Of a stretch of DNA of 14,209 nucleotides, positions 1 to 7,953 are shown piece by piece; within the stretch, counting starts at the first letter, position 1, and every line of letters starts with the position of its first letter. The DNA comes from an uncultured Gemmatimonadota bacterium (GTDB lineage: Bacteria; Gemmatimonadota; Gemmatimonadetes; Gemmatimonadales; GWC2-71-9), in the NCBI GenBank assembly GCA_913009915.1, contig CAJVYZ010000010.1:1-14209 (forward strand), read 5' to 3'. The translations under genes and the position numbers were made by a program. The notes beneath the pieces are model-generated. The model was not told the origin of the DNA and did no database searches. It worked only from the letters and a program-made list of their open reading frames with translations.

Positions 1-22
1 CTACACGACGCTCTTCCGATCT
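1..22. other. Untrimmed Illumina TruSeq adapter (artifact)
   Basis: These 22 bases are identical to the 3' end of the Illumina TruSeq universal adapter, which ends in GCTCTTCCGATCT. Genomic sequence starts at 23. The reading frame of the first gene happens to stay open through the adapter, so an automatic gene caller could add artificial residues to its N-terminus. Confidence 0.97.
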
Positions 23-23
23 C

Positions 24-1655
24 ATTCCGGTTCCTGAAGGCCTGAGGTACAGCATCCGGCATCTCTCCATCGCGATATCACCTGATGGACAGACCATCGC
101 GTACGTCAGTCAGGAGGGTCTCTACGCCAGGCGGCTGGACAACGCCGAGCCGGAACTCCTAGTCATGTCTGACGAGATCGCTGTGCCTTTCTTTGCGCCC
201 GACGACGATTGGCTTGGGTTTGCCGAGAGCGGAGTGCTGAAGAAGGTTTCCCTTGGGGGAGGCGCGGTTGCCAATATTCCCTCGGGAAAATTGGTGAGCG
301 ACTGGGGCGACGTCGCTTGGGGCCCGGACGGTGAAGTCATAAAGGGAGGGTCGGGCGCGATCCAGCCCATCCTGCGATCGGGAGAACCGGAGGATCTGAC
401 AACGTTGGAAGGTGACATGGAGGTGTTTCACGGCTGGCCCCAAGTGGTGGATGACAGGAAGGCTCTGGTGTTCACGGTGGGCGGGCCGAGTGGGTTGTGG
501 AACGATGCCAAAGTAGTGGTTCAGGACTTGGAGACGGGAACCAGAACTACTGTTGTCGAAGGAGGGACTTTCGGGCGCTATGTCGACGGATATGTCGTTT
601 TCGTGCGGGGCGATGGCGCCATCTCCGCCGTCCCCTTCGATCTGGGCCGGCGGGAGGTCGTGGGCCGACCGTTCACGGTCGAATCAGGGATACGGGTGGC
701 CTACTGGGGCGGCGGCGGCGGCTTTGCAGTGTCGGAAACGGGAACATTGGCGTATGTCGGGGGTTCGGATTGGGCCAATCACGTTCTCGTGTGGGTCGAT
801 CGGCAAGGCAGACGCCTCGGTCGGGTAGGGCGACCCATGACGGTTGAGCCGATGCACTTGTCGTCCGACGACCGTTGGGTCACCATGTACGTCGCCCGGC
901 CGGGAAATTCCGATATCTATAGGTTCGATACTGAAACCGGAGAAGAGCAACGTCTCACGTTCGAGCAAGCCACCAACGACAACCCGATGTGGTTGCCGGA
1001 CGGTCGCATCGCCTACAGGATGAGCGTGTCGGGGGGTGACCATAGGATCTACGTACGCGATGCCGTCGGTGCTAATGAACCGGTGGTGGCCTACTCGTCC
1101 AACGACATCATCATCCCTGAGGCCGGGTCTCCGGACGGCCGATGGATGATCGTGACCGAACTTGATCCAGATACTGGCGCCGATCTCTATGCGGTGCGGA
1201 TGGACAGCAGCGACACGGTTGTCCCTATCTCGGTAAGCCCCAATCAGGAGTCTGATGCGAGCCTTTCACCCGACGCCCGCTGGCTGACTTACGTGTCTGA
1301 CGAAACAGGAAGGAATGAGGTCTATGCCGTGGCCTTTCCGGCCATGACCGGCAAGCTACAGGTCTCCGTCGGTGGTGGGAGCAGTCCCAAGTGGGCTGCG
1401 ACCAACGAACTGTTTTTTGTCAACGGAGACACCATCATGGTGACGAAGGTCAGGACCGGCAACCTGTTCGAGCGTGAGGTGCCCCGGGCACTGTTCGTAT
1501 CGTCTGAGAAATTTCGCACCTGGGATGTGGCGAGCGATGGAAAGCGCTTCTTGATGGCTGTCAGGAATCCCGACGCGCTGTCTCGAGAGGTTCACGTGGT
1601 CTTGAACTGGTTGGAGGTGTTGCGAGAGAAGTCGGCGGGGCAGCGAGGGCAGTGA
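24..1655 (+). CDS. PD40/TolB-like beta-propeller protein, C-terminal part; probable Ser/Thr kinase sensor half (5' partial)
   Basis: The gene is open from the first genomic codon and has no start in the window, so it is partial; an internal ATG at 165 is not a credible start because propeller sequence precedes it. 543 residues are visible. WD40-like PD40 blade motifs recur: SPDG at residues 19-22, then APDDDW, GPDG, SSDDRW, LPDGR, SPDGRW and SPDARW, ending in a SDGKRF blade. The final VVLNWLEVL motif is typical of the membrane Ser/Thr kinases with a C-terminal TolB-like propeller in Gemmatimonadota and Acidobacteriota, so I infer that a kinase domain and a TM helix lie upstream, off the contig. 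The propeller would be extracytoplasmic and bind a ligand or protein. A stand-alone TolB-like protein is the alternative. The last residues (SAGQRGQ) are encoded by a copy of the dispersed repeat. It is convergent with the CBS gene. Confidence 0.82.
   Translation: MPVPEGLRYSIRHLSIAISPDGQTIAYVSQEGLYARRLDNAEPELLVMSDEIAVPFFAPDDDWLGFAESGVLKKVSLGGGAVANIPSGKLVSDWGDVAWGPDGEVIKGGSGAIQPILRSGEPEDLTTLEGDMEVFHGWPQVVDDRKALVFTVGGPSGLWNDAKVVVQDLETGTRTTVVEGGTFGRYVDGYVVFVRGDGAISAVPFDLGRREVVGRPFTVESGIRVAYWGGGGGFAVSETGTLAYVGGSDWANHVLVWVDRQGRRLGRVGRPMTVEPMHLSSDDRWVTMYVARPGNSDIYRFDTETGEEQRLTFEQATNDNPMWLPDGRIAYRMSVSGGDHRIYVRDAVGANEPVVAYSSNDIIIPEAGSPDGRWMIVTELDPDTGADLYAVRMDSSDTVVPISVSPNQESDASLSPDARWLTYVSDETGRNEVYAVAFPAMTGKLQVSVGGGSSPKWAATNELFFVNGDTIMVTKVRTGNLFEREVPRALFVSSEKFRTWDVASDGKRFLMAVRNPDALSREVHVVLNWLEVLREKSAGQRGQ
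1633..1655 (+). repeat. Modular repeat array 1, inside the 3' end of the propeller gene
   Basis: This is the shortest array: a degenerate U9 (1633-1640), a perfect U9 CAGCGAGGG (1641-1649), then CAGTGA (1650-1655), an S7-like module holding the TGA stop. It is read in frame and forms the last seven codons of the gene. CAGCGAGGGCAG at 1641-1652 has an exact reverse complement at 1757-1768 in array 2, so read-through RNA could fold into a 12-bp stem. Confidence 0.8.
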
Positions 1656-1709
1656 CGGCAGAGAAGTTCGAATGATGAGTGAGGGATTTCGAGTTATGAG
1701 GTACACCGG

Positions 1710-1768
1710 CCTACTGCCCCCGCTGCCCCCGCTGCCCCCGCCGCCCTCGCTGTCACCTGCCCTCGCTG
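1710..1768 (-). repeat. Modular repeat array 2, after the CBS gene stop
   Basis: Read on the minus strand, directly after the CBS TGA stop (1771-1769), the order is U9 (1768-1760), S7 variant CAGGTGA (1759-1753), U9 (1752-1744), U9 variant CGGCGGGGG (1743-1735), two more U9 (1734-1717), and S7-like CAGTAGG (1716-1710). G-runs separated by 4-base loops fit a G-quadruplex pattern in the sense transcript. The 1656-1709 gap between arrays 1 and 2 has no gene. Confidence 0.85.
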
Positions 1769-2233
1769 TCAGTACGTCATCCCATGGACGTAGTCCGTCA
1801 ACATGCGATTCTCGAAATCGGTCTCTTCGATGCTGGCGCTGACTACATCGCCGATGGAGATGATGCCGACCAACTTGCCGTCATCGAGGATGGGCAGGTG
1901 GCGTATCTTGTTCTTGGTCATGATGCCCATGACGTAGCGAATGTCATCGTCCGGGACGCCGATGATGAGGTCGGTCGTCATGAGATCTCGGGCGAGAGAG
2001 GGGCAATCCTCATCCGCCTGGGGATCGCTCGCCAGGGGGCCACAGCACTCGCCGCATTGCCGCAGGATGTCGCGTTCCGAGAGGATGCCCTGGACGCTCC
2101 CGTTCTGGTCGGTGACTACGACCGCGCCGATGCGATGCTCGTTCAGGATGCCGATGGCGTCGTGGACCGTCTTGTCCGCCTCGATCGTCACGACACTACT
2201 TCCCTTTTTCCGCAGAATGTCAGCGATGCGCAT
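1769..2233 (-). CDS. CBS-domain pair protein with cysteine-rich linker
   Basis: A 154-residue cytoplasmic protein made of two CBS motifs: CBS1 about residues 8-58, with GAVVV and the GILSERD motif, and CBS2 about 85-135, with RHLPI and GIISIGDV. Stand-alone CBS pairs usually bind adenine nucleotides or S-adenosylmethionine and regulate partner proteins; the partner cannot be told here. The linker between the two CBS motifs is longer than usual and carries Cys60, Cys63, Cys64 and Cys77, which could bind metal or sense redox state (inference). A purine-rich SD (AAGGGGG) lies 7 bases upstream of the ATG. It is transcribed away from the oxidoreductase operon, with about 400 bp between them, and is followed directly by repeat array 2. 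Confidence 0.92.
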   Translation of the reverse strand: MRIADILRKKGSSVVTIEADKTVHDAIGILNEHRIGAVVVTDQNGSVQGILSERDILRQCGECCGPLASDPQADEDCPSLARDLMTTDLIIGVPDDDIRYVMGIMTKNKIRHLPILDDGKLVGIISIGDVVSASIEETDFENRMLTDYVHGMTY

Positions 2234-2396
2234 ATCGAGGCCCCCTTCGATGGCTGGCGCCGTGAATGGTATGAGCGGTACGGCCCGGGCTCCCGGATCC
2301 GACCAAACGCGTCCTTCCTAAAGTGGCCCTTGGAGCTCAATAGTTCAAATCCCGGAGGAAGGCGGTTCGCATAAGTCGTTGTGGGATAGAATGTTG
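2234..2396. other. Gene-free stretch upstream of the CBS gene
   Basis: First part of a 401-bp gene-free region (2234-2634) between divergent genes. It holds the CBS ribosome-binding site (complement of 2241-2247) and presumably its promoter, but I found no convincing -35/-10 pair. Reading frames crossing it on the plus strand are the antisense shadow of the CBS gene and show no codon signal of their own. Confidence 0.5.
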
Positions 2397-2486
2397 GTGA
2401 TGAAAGCGGGGCAGATGACAGCGAGGGCAGCGAGGGCAGCGGGGGCAGATGACAGCGAGGGCGGATGACAGCGAGGGCAGCGAGGG
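2397..2486 (+). repeat. Modular repeat array 3, between divergent genes
   Basis: Module order on the plus strand: degenerate S7 (2397-2403), short U9 (2404-2411), S7 CAGATGA (2412-2418), three U9 (2419-2427, 2428-2436, 2437-2445), S7 (2446-2452), U9 (2453-2461), S7 variant CGGATGA (2462-2468), two U9 (2469-2486). It is the only array not next to a stop codon of a gene I can recognise. It lies 148 bp upstream of the ATG of the [2Fe-2S] gene. Confidence 0.88.
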
Positions 2487-2536
2487 CCGGGGGTGCAGAG
2501 GGAATTCCTTCACGGAGGGTGTTCGAATCTCACTGG

Positions 2537-2576
2537 TTCGACCTTTCCGAGATTGGGGTGGGCCTTACATTATATT
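2537..2576 (+). promoter_or_regulatory. Candidate promoter of the oxidoreductase operon
   Basis: An AT-rich island (TACATTATATT, 2566-2576) stands out in GC-rich surroundings about 60 bp upstream of the first ATG. TTTCCG (2544-2549) lies 16 bases before TACATT and could act as a -35, and TTCGAC (2537-2542) is another candidate. Neither matches a consensus well. Apart from this, 2487-2624 shows nothing I can name. Confidence 0.25.
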
Positions 2577-2634
2577 AGCCATTCTGGATGGGCCACTTGC
2601 GGTCCACCAACGAATCCACTGCGCGGAGTTCTTG

Positions 2635-3090
2635 ATGACTGCGTTCGAAATCAACGGTAGGCGGGTCGAGTCCATGTCGGCGCCGGACACACCGCTGTTG
2701 TGGGTGATCCGTGACGACCTCGGACTCACCGGCACCAAGTTTGGCTGTGGTATCGGCCAGTGCGGTTCCTGTACCGTCCACCTCGATGGCGCGGCGGTCC
2801 GATCGTGCCAAATCCCGCTTTCGCTGGTCGAGGGGAAGCGGGTGACGACGATCGAGGGCCTGTCCGACAACGGCGATCACCCGCTGCAACTGGCATGGAT
2901 CGAGGAGCAGGTGCCCCAGTGCGGCTACTGCCAATCGGGACAGCTCATGTCGGCGGCCGCGTTGTTGCGCGATACCCCGCGACCCACGGACGACGACATC
3001 GACAACGCCATGTCCGGCAACCTGTGCCGCTGCGGAACGTATCAGCGGATCCGCCGGGCGGTGCACCGGGCGGCGGGAGGCGGCGCATGA
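2635..3090 (+). CDS. [2Fe-2S] subunit of isoquinoline-1-oxidoreductase-like molybdenum hydroxylase (IorA/CoxS type)
   Basis: A 151-residue electron-transfer subunit. The N-terminal plant-type ferredoxin domain carries CGIGQCGSC (Cys38, 43, 46) plus Cys58. The C-terminal helical [2Fe-2S] domain carries CGYC (Cys96, Cys99) and CRC (Cys131, Cys133). All eight cluster ligands are present, and the length is normal for IorA. The start is ATG 2635, with a GGAG Shine-Dalgarno at 2625-2628; an in-frame ATG at 2449 would translate the repeat array and lengthen the N-terminus well beyond the family. It passes electrons from the molybdenum centre of the next gene product to an acceptor. The stop overlaps the next start (ATGA at 3087-3090), so the two are translationally coupled. 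In two-subunit members no FAD subunit is needed, and none is seen here. Confidence 0.95.
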   Translation: MTAFEINGRRVESMSAPDTPLLWVIRDDLGLTGTKFGCGIGQCGSCTVHLDGAAVRSCQIPLSLVEGKRVTTIEGLSDNGDHPLQLAWIEEQVPQCGYCQSGQLMSAAALLRDTPRPTDDDIDNAMSGNLCRCGTYQRIRRAVHRAAGGGA

Positions 3091-5222
3091 CCCCCATCGA
3101 TCTGAACCGCCGCGAGTTCGTGCGAACCGGCCTGGTCGCCGGCGCAGGCCTGACGCTGGCAATCCACTTGCCCGGGTGCGCCCGTCCCGGCGACGGCGCC
3201 ATGGCGACTACCCCCTTCAAGCCCAACGCCTGGCTCCGAATCAGCACCGATGGTGCTACCACCGTCGTCGTCGACAAGTCGGAGATGGGGCAGGGGGTGC
3301 TGACTTCCTTGCCGCAGATGATCATGGAGGAGCTGGACGGCGACTGGTCCATGGTACGTATCGAGCATGCTCCGGTCGGCCCCGAGTATGTGAACCTCGC
3401 CTACGGCATCCAGGCCACCGGGGGCAGCAGTAGTGTGCGCTCCTCCATGCAGGCCCTCCGGGAAGCCGGCGCCAAAGCCCGGGCCATGCTCGTCTCGGCC
3501 GCGGCCCAGGAGTGGGGCGTGGAGCCGTCGGCCTGTCACACCGAAAACGGATACGTGATCGAGACGACGGGTCGCCGCCGCAAGAGCTACGGTGACCTGG
3601 CCGAAGCCGCCGCCGCGATGCCAGTGCCGGAAGCGGTTTCGCTCAAGGACCCGAAGGATTTCAAGCTCATCGGGAAGCCCATCAAGCGGCTCGATCTCGC
3701 CGGCAAGGTGACAGGCCGGGCCGAGTTCGGCATCGACGTCCAGGAGCCCGGGATGCTGGTGGCGGTAGTGGCGCGGTGTCCCACGTTCGGCGGCAGCGTC
3801 AAGGCCTATGAAGACCTGGCCGCCCTCGCGGTCCCTGGCGTACGGCATGTGGTGCAGATCGACTCCGGGATCGCGGTGGTGGCCGACGGCTATTGGCCGG
3901 CGATGCAGGGCCGGCAGGCGCTCGAGATAACCTGGGACCGTGGCGCAATGGCGGAGGTGAGCAGCGAAAGTATCGCGGCGACCTTCGCCTCCCTCGCGGG
4001 CCGGTCCGGTGTCGTGGCCCGGGACGACGGAGATGCGAAGGGCGCCCTCTCGCGGGCCGCTCGGCGGATCGAGGCCGAATACGAGGTGCCCTACCTGGCG
4101 CACGCCACGATGGAACCGATGAACTGCGCCGCGTCGGTAACGGCCGACCAGTGCACCGTCTGGGCACCGACCCAGTTTCAGTCGGGCGCGAGAACTGTTG
4201 GAGCCCAGATCACCGGGCTTCCCGAGGAGGCGATCGAGGTGCATACGACGCTCCTCGGCGGCGGCTTTGGCAGGCGGTTCGAACAGGACTTCGTCATGGA
4301 AGCCATCCAACTGTCCCAGGAAATCAGCGCGCCGGTCAAGGTGATTTGGTCACGCGAAGATGACGTGGGTCACGATTTTTACCGTCCGGCCACCTATAAC
4401 CGGCTGGCAGGCGGTCTCGATGCGTCGGGCAACCCAGTGGCGTGGACCCACCGGGTGGTTGGGCCTTCCATCATGACTCGGTTCGCTGCTGCCTTCGGTC
4501 CCCTGCCGAATGGGTTGGATTCCACGTCGGTAGAGGGCGCCGCCGATATTCCTTACGGCATTCCCAACATTCATTGCGACTGGGTGCAGGCCGACGTCGG
4601 GGTGCCCGTAGGCTTCTGGCGTTCGGTGGGACACTCACAGAACGCGTTCATCTCGGAGTGTTTCATCGACGAACTGGCGGGTGCGGCCGGCCGGGATCCG
4701 TACGAGTTTCGCCGGGCCTTGTTGGCGGAGGCGCCACGGCATCGCGGCGTGCTGGAACTGGCCGCCGCCAAGGCCGGATGGGGAACACAGCTGCCAGCGG
4801 GCCGGGCCCGTGGGATTGCCGTGGCCGAATCTTTTGGCAGCTACGTGGCCGAGGTGGCGGAGGTCTCGTTGGAGGACGGGAAGGTGCGGGTACATCGCGT
4901 GATATGCGCCATCGACTGCGGCCAGCACGTCAATCCGGACATCATCGCGGCGCAAATGGAGAGTGGCATCGTGTTCGGACTCACCGCTGCGCTCTATGGC
5001 AAGATCAGTATTGAGAACGGCAGTGTCCAACAAGGCAACTTCGATGACTATCCGGTCCTTCGACTGAGTGAAATGCCCGAGGTGGAGGTGCACATCGTGC
5101 AGAGCACCGAGCCCCCAGGTGGGGTTGGAGAACCGGGCACGCCGCCGATCGCTCCCGCGGTGGTGAACGCGTTGGCGGCGCTGACCGGGCGCCGGGTGAG
5201 GACGTTGCCGATAGGAGTCTGA
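3087..5222 (+). CDS. Molybdopterin-binding catalytic subunit, xanthine dehydrogenase family (IorB-like), Tat-exported
   Basis: 711 residues, the usual size for IorB/aldehyde-dehydrogenase-type large subunits. The N-terminus has a twin-arginine motif (RREFV, Arg8-Arg9), a hydrophobic stretch and LPGC ending at Cys31, so it is probably exported folded with its cofactor and possibly lipidated. The mature part shows the two molybdopterin-binding domains: EMGQGV early, [11 protein letters not shown] and GGGFGRR (391-397) in the middle, and GVGEPG near the C-terminus, with Glu682 in the position of the catalytic base. The family hydroxylates N-heterocycles or oxidises aldehydes; the substrate is not readable from sequence. 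Start ATG 3087 overlaps the stop of the [2Fe-2S] gene. The TGA stop lies inside the first module of repeat array 4. No XdhC-type insertion chaperone is in the window. Confidence 0.93.
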   Translation: MTPIDLNRREFVRTGLVAGAGLTLAIHLPGCARPGDGAMATTPFKPNAWLRISTDGATTVVVDKSEMGQGVLTSLPQMIMEELDGDWSMVRIEHAPVGPEYVNLAYGIQATGGSSSVRSSMQALREAGAKARAMLVSAAAQEWGVEPSACHTENGYVIETTGRRRKSYGDLAEAAAAMPVPEAVSLKDPKDFKLIGKPIKRLDLAGKVTGRAEFGIDVQEPGMLVAVVARCPTFGGSVKAYEDLAALAVPGVRHVVQIDSGIAVVADGYWPAMQGRQALEITWDRGAMAEVSSESIAATFASLAGRSGVVARDDGDAKGALSRAARRIEAEYEVPYLAHATMEPMNCAASVTADQCTVWAPTQFQSGARTVGAQITGLPEEAIEVHTTLLGGGFGRRFEQDFVMEAIQLSQEISAPVKVIWSREDDVGHDFYRPATYNRLAGGLDASGNPVAWTHRVVGPSIMTRFAAAFGPLPNGLDSTSVEGAADIPYGIPNIHCDWVQADVGVPVGFWRSVGHSQNAFISECFIDELAGAAGRDPYEFRRALLAEAPRHRGVLELAAAKAGWGTQLPAGRARGIAVAESFGSYVAEVAEVSLEDGKVRVHRVICAIDCGQHVNPDIIAAQMESGIVFGLTAALYGKISIENGSVQQGNFDDYPVLRLSEMPEVEVHIVQSTEPPGGVGEPGTPPIAPAVVNALAALTGRRVRTLPIGV

Positions 5223-5286
5223 TGACGGCGGGGGCAGATGGAAGCGAGGGCAGCGGGGGCAGCGAGGGCAGCGAGGGCGGTGGGGG
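5219..5286 (+). repeat. Modular repeat array 4, on the stop codon of the molybdopterin subunit
   Basis: Order: S7-like CTGATGA (5219-5225), which contains the TGA stop (5220-5222); U9 variant (5226-5234); S7 variant CAGATGG (5235-5241); then five U9 or near-U9 modules (5242-5286). Five G-runs separated by 4-6 bases (from 5248 to 5286) match a G3N1-7 quadruplex pattern in the sense RNA. It fills nearly all of the 79-bp gap between two convergent genes and may act as a transcription boundary. Confidence 0.88.
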
Positions 5287-5301
5287 TTAGAGGTTGGGGT
5301 G

Positions 5302-7953
5302 TCAGGGGGAGGCGCGGGAGGTGTCGGACATTTCGTCGCGGAATCGGTCGGCGTCCTCCTCTCGACCCAGGGCCTGGTAGGCTTCGACCAGATCGCCTCT
5401 GGCGGTCTTGAGCCAGCTCACCTGCGGGTCCGTCTGAGGAGCCAGGATGTCGTATCCCGCGCGAGACTCGGCAGCGGCTTCCGCGTACCGACGTTGCCGC
5501 ACGAGGGCCCGGCCCAGTTTGATCCTGGCGATGCCGGTGTTCAGGTGTTCGGGAGACAGGGTTTGGGAGAACACACGCACCGCCTCCCGAAACTGCTGCT
5601 CCGCTTCGACGTATAGCTCGCGGTTCAACTGTACGGTGGCCAGATTCGAAAGAGCGATGCCGACGAGATAATGGCCGTTGGGGTAAGCGACCCGGTAGAT
5701 ATCGGCCATCCGGCGGTATGCCGCCTCCGCGTCTGCCAGACGGTCCTGCATCAGCGCCACGCTCCCCAGTTCGTTTACCGTGGACGCCACCCTGGGATGG
5801 TTCTCACCGTACACGCGTTCCTGGATGATTAGCGCCCGACGGATGACGGTATCTGCCTCTGCCAGTTTCCTCTGAAACAAGAGCGCCCGGCTCAGACCGG
5901 TCAGGTTGTCCGCCGTTGCCGGATGGTCGTTGCCGTAGAACCCCACGTTGATGTCGAGCGCCTCTCGGTAATACCGCTCGGCCTCGGCATAGTTGCCACG
6001 TTCGTGTAACACGGCGCCTACGTTTATGAGATCGTTGGCCACCGCCGGATGCCGGTCGCCATACAACTGCCGGTCGTACTCCAGAACCTGGCGAAAGATC
6101 GAGTCCGCCGTCGGGTAGTTACCGGCATAGAAATTCGTGTTGCCGAGTTCGGTGAGGCTCTCGATGAGGTCGGCGTCGATCTCCCGCGTGCTCTGGAGCC
6201 GGACGGCTTCCTCCAGTGTGGCGATAGCCTGGTCGTAGTCGCCCTGCTCCTCCAGTACCTTGCCGAGTGCGGTCATCGCCCTGGCAATGGATGGGTGGTC
6301 CGCCGGCTGGAGGCGCTGGAGTCGGGCTAGGCCGGCGCGAATCGTTTCCTCTGCCACGTCGTACTCCGCTTGTTCCAGGCGCAGCAATCCCAGCGCGATC
6401 TCGCTTTCGGCCACGTCGGGGTGTTCGGCGCCGTGAAGCGAACGGCGTTGCTCGAGCGCGGCCACGATGAGCGAATCCGCCCGGTCGAGCCGGCCAAGCT
6501 GCTGGTAGAGTCCTCCCAGAGTGGCCATCAGCTCGGCCTGGACGGCGGGCTCACCCACGAGCGACCCCGCTTCCTGGACGCCGCGATCGAGCAGGGTCAC
6601 GACCCGCAGGCTGTCGGCGGGACCGACCTGGGCGTCACCCCCGTGGAACAGGTTCAACATGAACCGCTGGATGCGATCGGTGCGTGCCGCCCCGGCCAGG
6701 GCCGTGTCACGCGCTTGGGCCAGGCGAACGGTATAGAAGCCAACGAGCGCTACCAGGACGGCGATCACCACGCTGGCGGCCACGACGGACTGGCGGTTGC
6801 GGCGCATGAACTTGCCGGTCCGGTAGCGCAAGCTGTCGGGCCTGGCCTCGAGCGGTTCACCGGCAAGGAAGTGGTCGATGTCCTGAATGAACGCGTCGAC
6901 CGTTCGGTATCGTCGCTGCGGGTCCTTGTGCATGGCGGTGAGGCACAGCACGTCGAGGTCGGCCCAGGCCGACGCGCCGGCCACGGAGCGGCTGTCCCAC
7001 GGCGGTCCGGCCCGCCGGGTGACGGCCGAGGGGCGCTCCGGCTCCTGCTCGGTGATGAGCCGTTCCGCTTCGGCCGGAGTAGCCTGTGACAGGTCGAACG
7101 GCAACCGCCCGGTCAGCAACTCGTACAGCAGCACGCCGAGGGAATAGACGTCCGTGTGGATGCCGATCCTGTCGCCGCGGAGCTGCTCCGGCGCCGCATA
7201 GGCGGGCGTCATGAGTCTGAAGCCCGTCTTGGTCTGGTCCACCGGCACGTCGAGGCTCTCCAACTGTTTGGCGATGCCGAAGTCGAGCAGCTTGACCGTA
7301 CCATCATTCCGAACCAGCACGTTGGACGGTTTGAGATCGCGGTGCACTACAAGGTGGCTGTGGGCGTGCTGTACCGCCTGGCACACCGACCGGAGAATCA
7401 GCAGTCGGCCTTCCAGGGATGTGCGCCGGGCTTCGCAATACTCGGTGAGCGGTAATCCCTCCACGTATTCCATGGCGAACCACGGCGTCCCGTCGGGCAG
7501 CGCATCGGCATCGTGCAGCTGGGCGATGGAGGGGTGGTTGAGTTGGGCCAGTGTTCGTTGTTCGCTGGCGAAGCGATCCCGCCGGGCCGGCGAGAGCGCA
7601 GCGTCGCGCAGGACCTTGATGGCGACGCGATGGCCCAGGTCGGCTCGTTCGGCGAGATAGACGATCCCCATGCCGCCCTGGCCGACGACCTCCAGGACGC
7701 GATAGGCGCCGAACTCGCGGACGGGAATTGCGGTCTCGCCGGTGTCGCCGACCAGGTGTCCGGCCAGCGGGGCCAAGCCGTGATCGAGGAGGGAGGCGCC
7801 GCGAGCGTCCTCGTCCAGCAGGGACGTCACCTCGGCGACGAGGTTCGGATCCTCGGGGCACTCGCTTGCCAGATACGCTTGTCTCTCTGGAGCGGGCAAC
7901 TCGTTCGCGCCGTGAAACAGCTGCTGGATCCGATCCCAACGTGCCCGGTCCAT
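5302..7953 (-). CDS. Transmembrane Ser/Thr protein kinase with C-terminal TPR sensor domain
   Basis: 883 residues from ATG 7953, which overlaps the stop of the sigma gene (ATGA) and has a GAGGAG Shine-Dalgarno; a longer version from 8013 would add 20 residues read out of frame inside the sigma gene. Residues about 1-75 are a short N-terminal helix region common in these kinases. The Hanks kinase domain (about 84-363) is intact: GQGGMGIVY loop (91-99), Lys113, HRDLKPSN (204-211, catalytic Asp206), DFG (224-226), APE (254-256). One TM helix spans about 389-407. The remainder, about 430-880, is roughly eight or nine 42-residue kinesin-light-chain-type TPR units, several beginning with a HP motif. 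The expected topology is kinase inside and TPRs outside. It probably phosphorylates targets including, perhaps, its cognate sigma factor (inference). Confidence 0.95.
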   Translation of the reverse strand: MDRARWDRIQQLFHGANELPAPERQAYLASECPEDPNLVAEVTSLLDEDARGASLLDHGLAPLAGHLVGDTGETAIPVREFGAYRVLEVVGQGGMGIVYLAERADLGHRVAIKVLRDAALSPARRDRFASEQRTLAQLNHPSIAQLHDADALPDGTPWFAMEYVEGLPLTEYCEARRTSLEGRLLILRSVCQAVQHAHSHLVVHRDLKPSNVLVRNDGTVKLLDFGIAKQLESLDVPVDQTKTGFRLMTPAYAAPEQLRGDRIGIHTDVYSLGVLLYELLTGRLPFDLSQATPAEAERLITEQEPERPSAVTRRAGPPWDSRSVAGASAWADLDVLCLTAMHKDPQRRYRTVDAFIQDIDHFLAGEPLEARPDSLRYRTGKFMRRNRQSVVAASVVIAVLVALVGFYTVRLAQARDTALAGAARTDRIQRFMLNLFHGGDAQVGPADSLRVVTLLDRGVQEAGSLVGEPAVQAELMATLGGLYQQLGRLDRADSLIVAALEQRRSLHGAEHPDVAESEIALGLLRLEQAEYDVAEETIRAGLARLQRLQPADHPSIARAMTALGKVLEEQGDYDQAIATLEEAVRLQSTREIDADLIESLTELGNTNFYAGNYPTADSIFRQVLEYDRQLYGDRHPAVANDLINVGAVLHERGNYAEAERYYREALDINVGFYGNDHPATADNLTGLSRALLFQRKLAEADTVIRRALIIQERVYGENHPRVASTVNELGSVALMQDRLADAEAAYRRMADIYRVAYPNGHYLVGIALSNLATVQLNRELYVEAEQQFREAVRVFSQTLSPEHLNTGIARIKLGRALVRQRRYAEAAAESRAGYDILAPQTDPQVSWLKTARGDLVEAYQALGREEDADRFRDEMSDTSRASP

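Noticed and set aside
1665..1702. Short imperfect direct repeat (TTCGAATGATGAG / TTCGAGTTATGAG)
   Set aside because: Only two copies with mismatches in a short intergenic gap; could easily be chance.
1784..2374. Plus-strand ORF of 196 codons across the CBS gene
   Set aside because: Antisense shadow of the CBS-pair protein; its Asp/Val/Ala-rich translation has no family features, and the part beyond the CBS gene has no coding signal.
2519..2545. tRNA T-arm-like sequence (TTCGAAT)
   Set aside because: The stem does not form a proper 5-bp T-arm, and the 75 bases upstream are the repeat array, with no D or anticodon arm.
2449..2634. N-terminal extension of the [2Fe-2S] subunit from ATG 2449
   Set aside because: It would translate the repeat array ([10 protein letters not shown]) and a promoter-like AT-rich stretch; ATG 2635 has a good GGAG site and gives the family's normal length.
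3042..4310. Long antisense ORF of about 420 codons
   Set aside because: It is a GC-rich shadow of the molybdopterin subunit, which has clear motifs in its own frame; the antisense translation has no recognisable domain.
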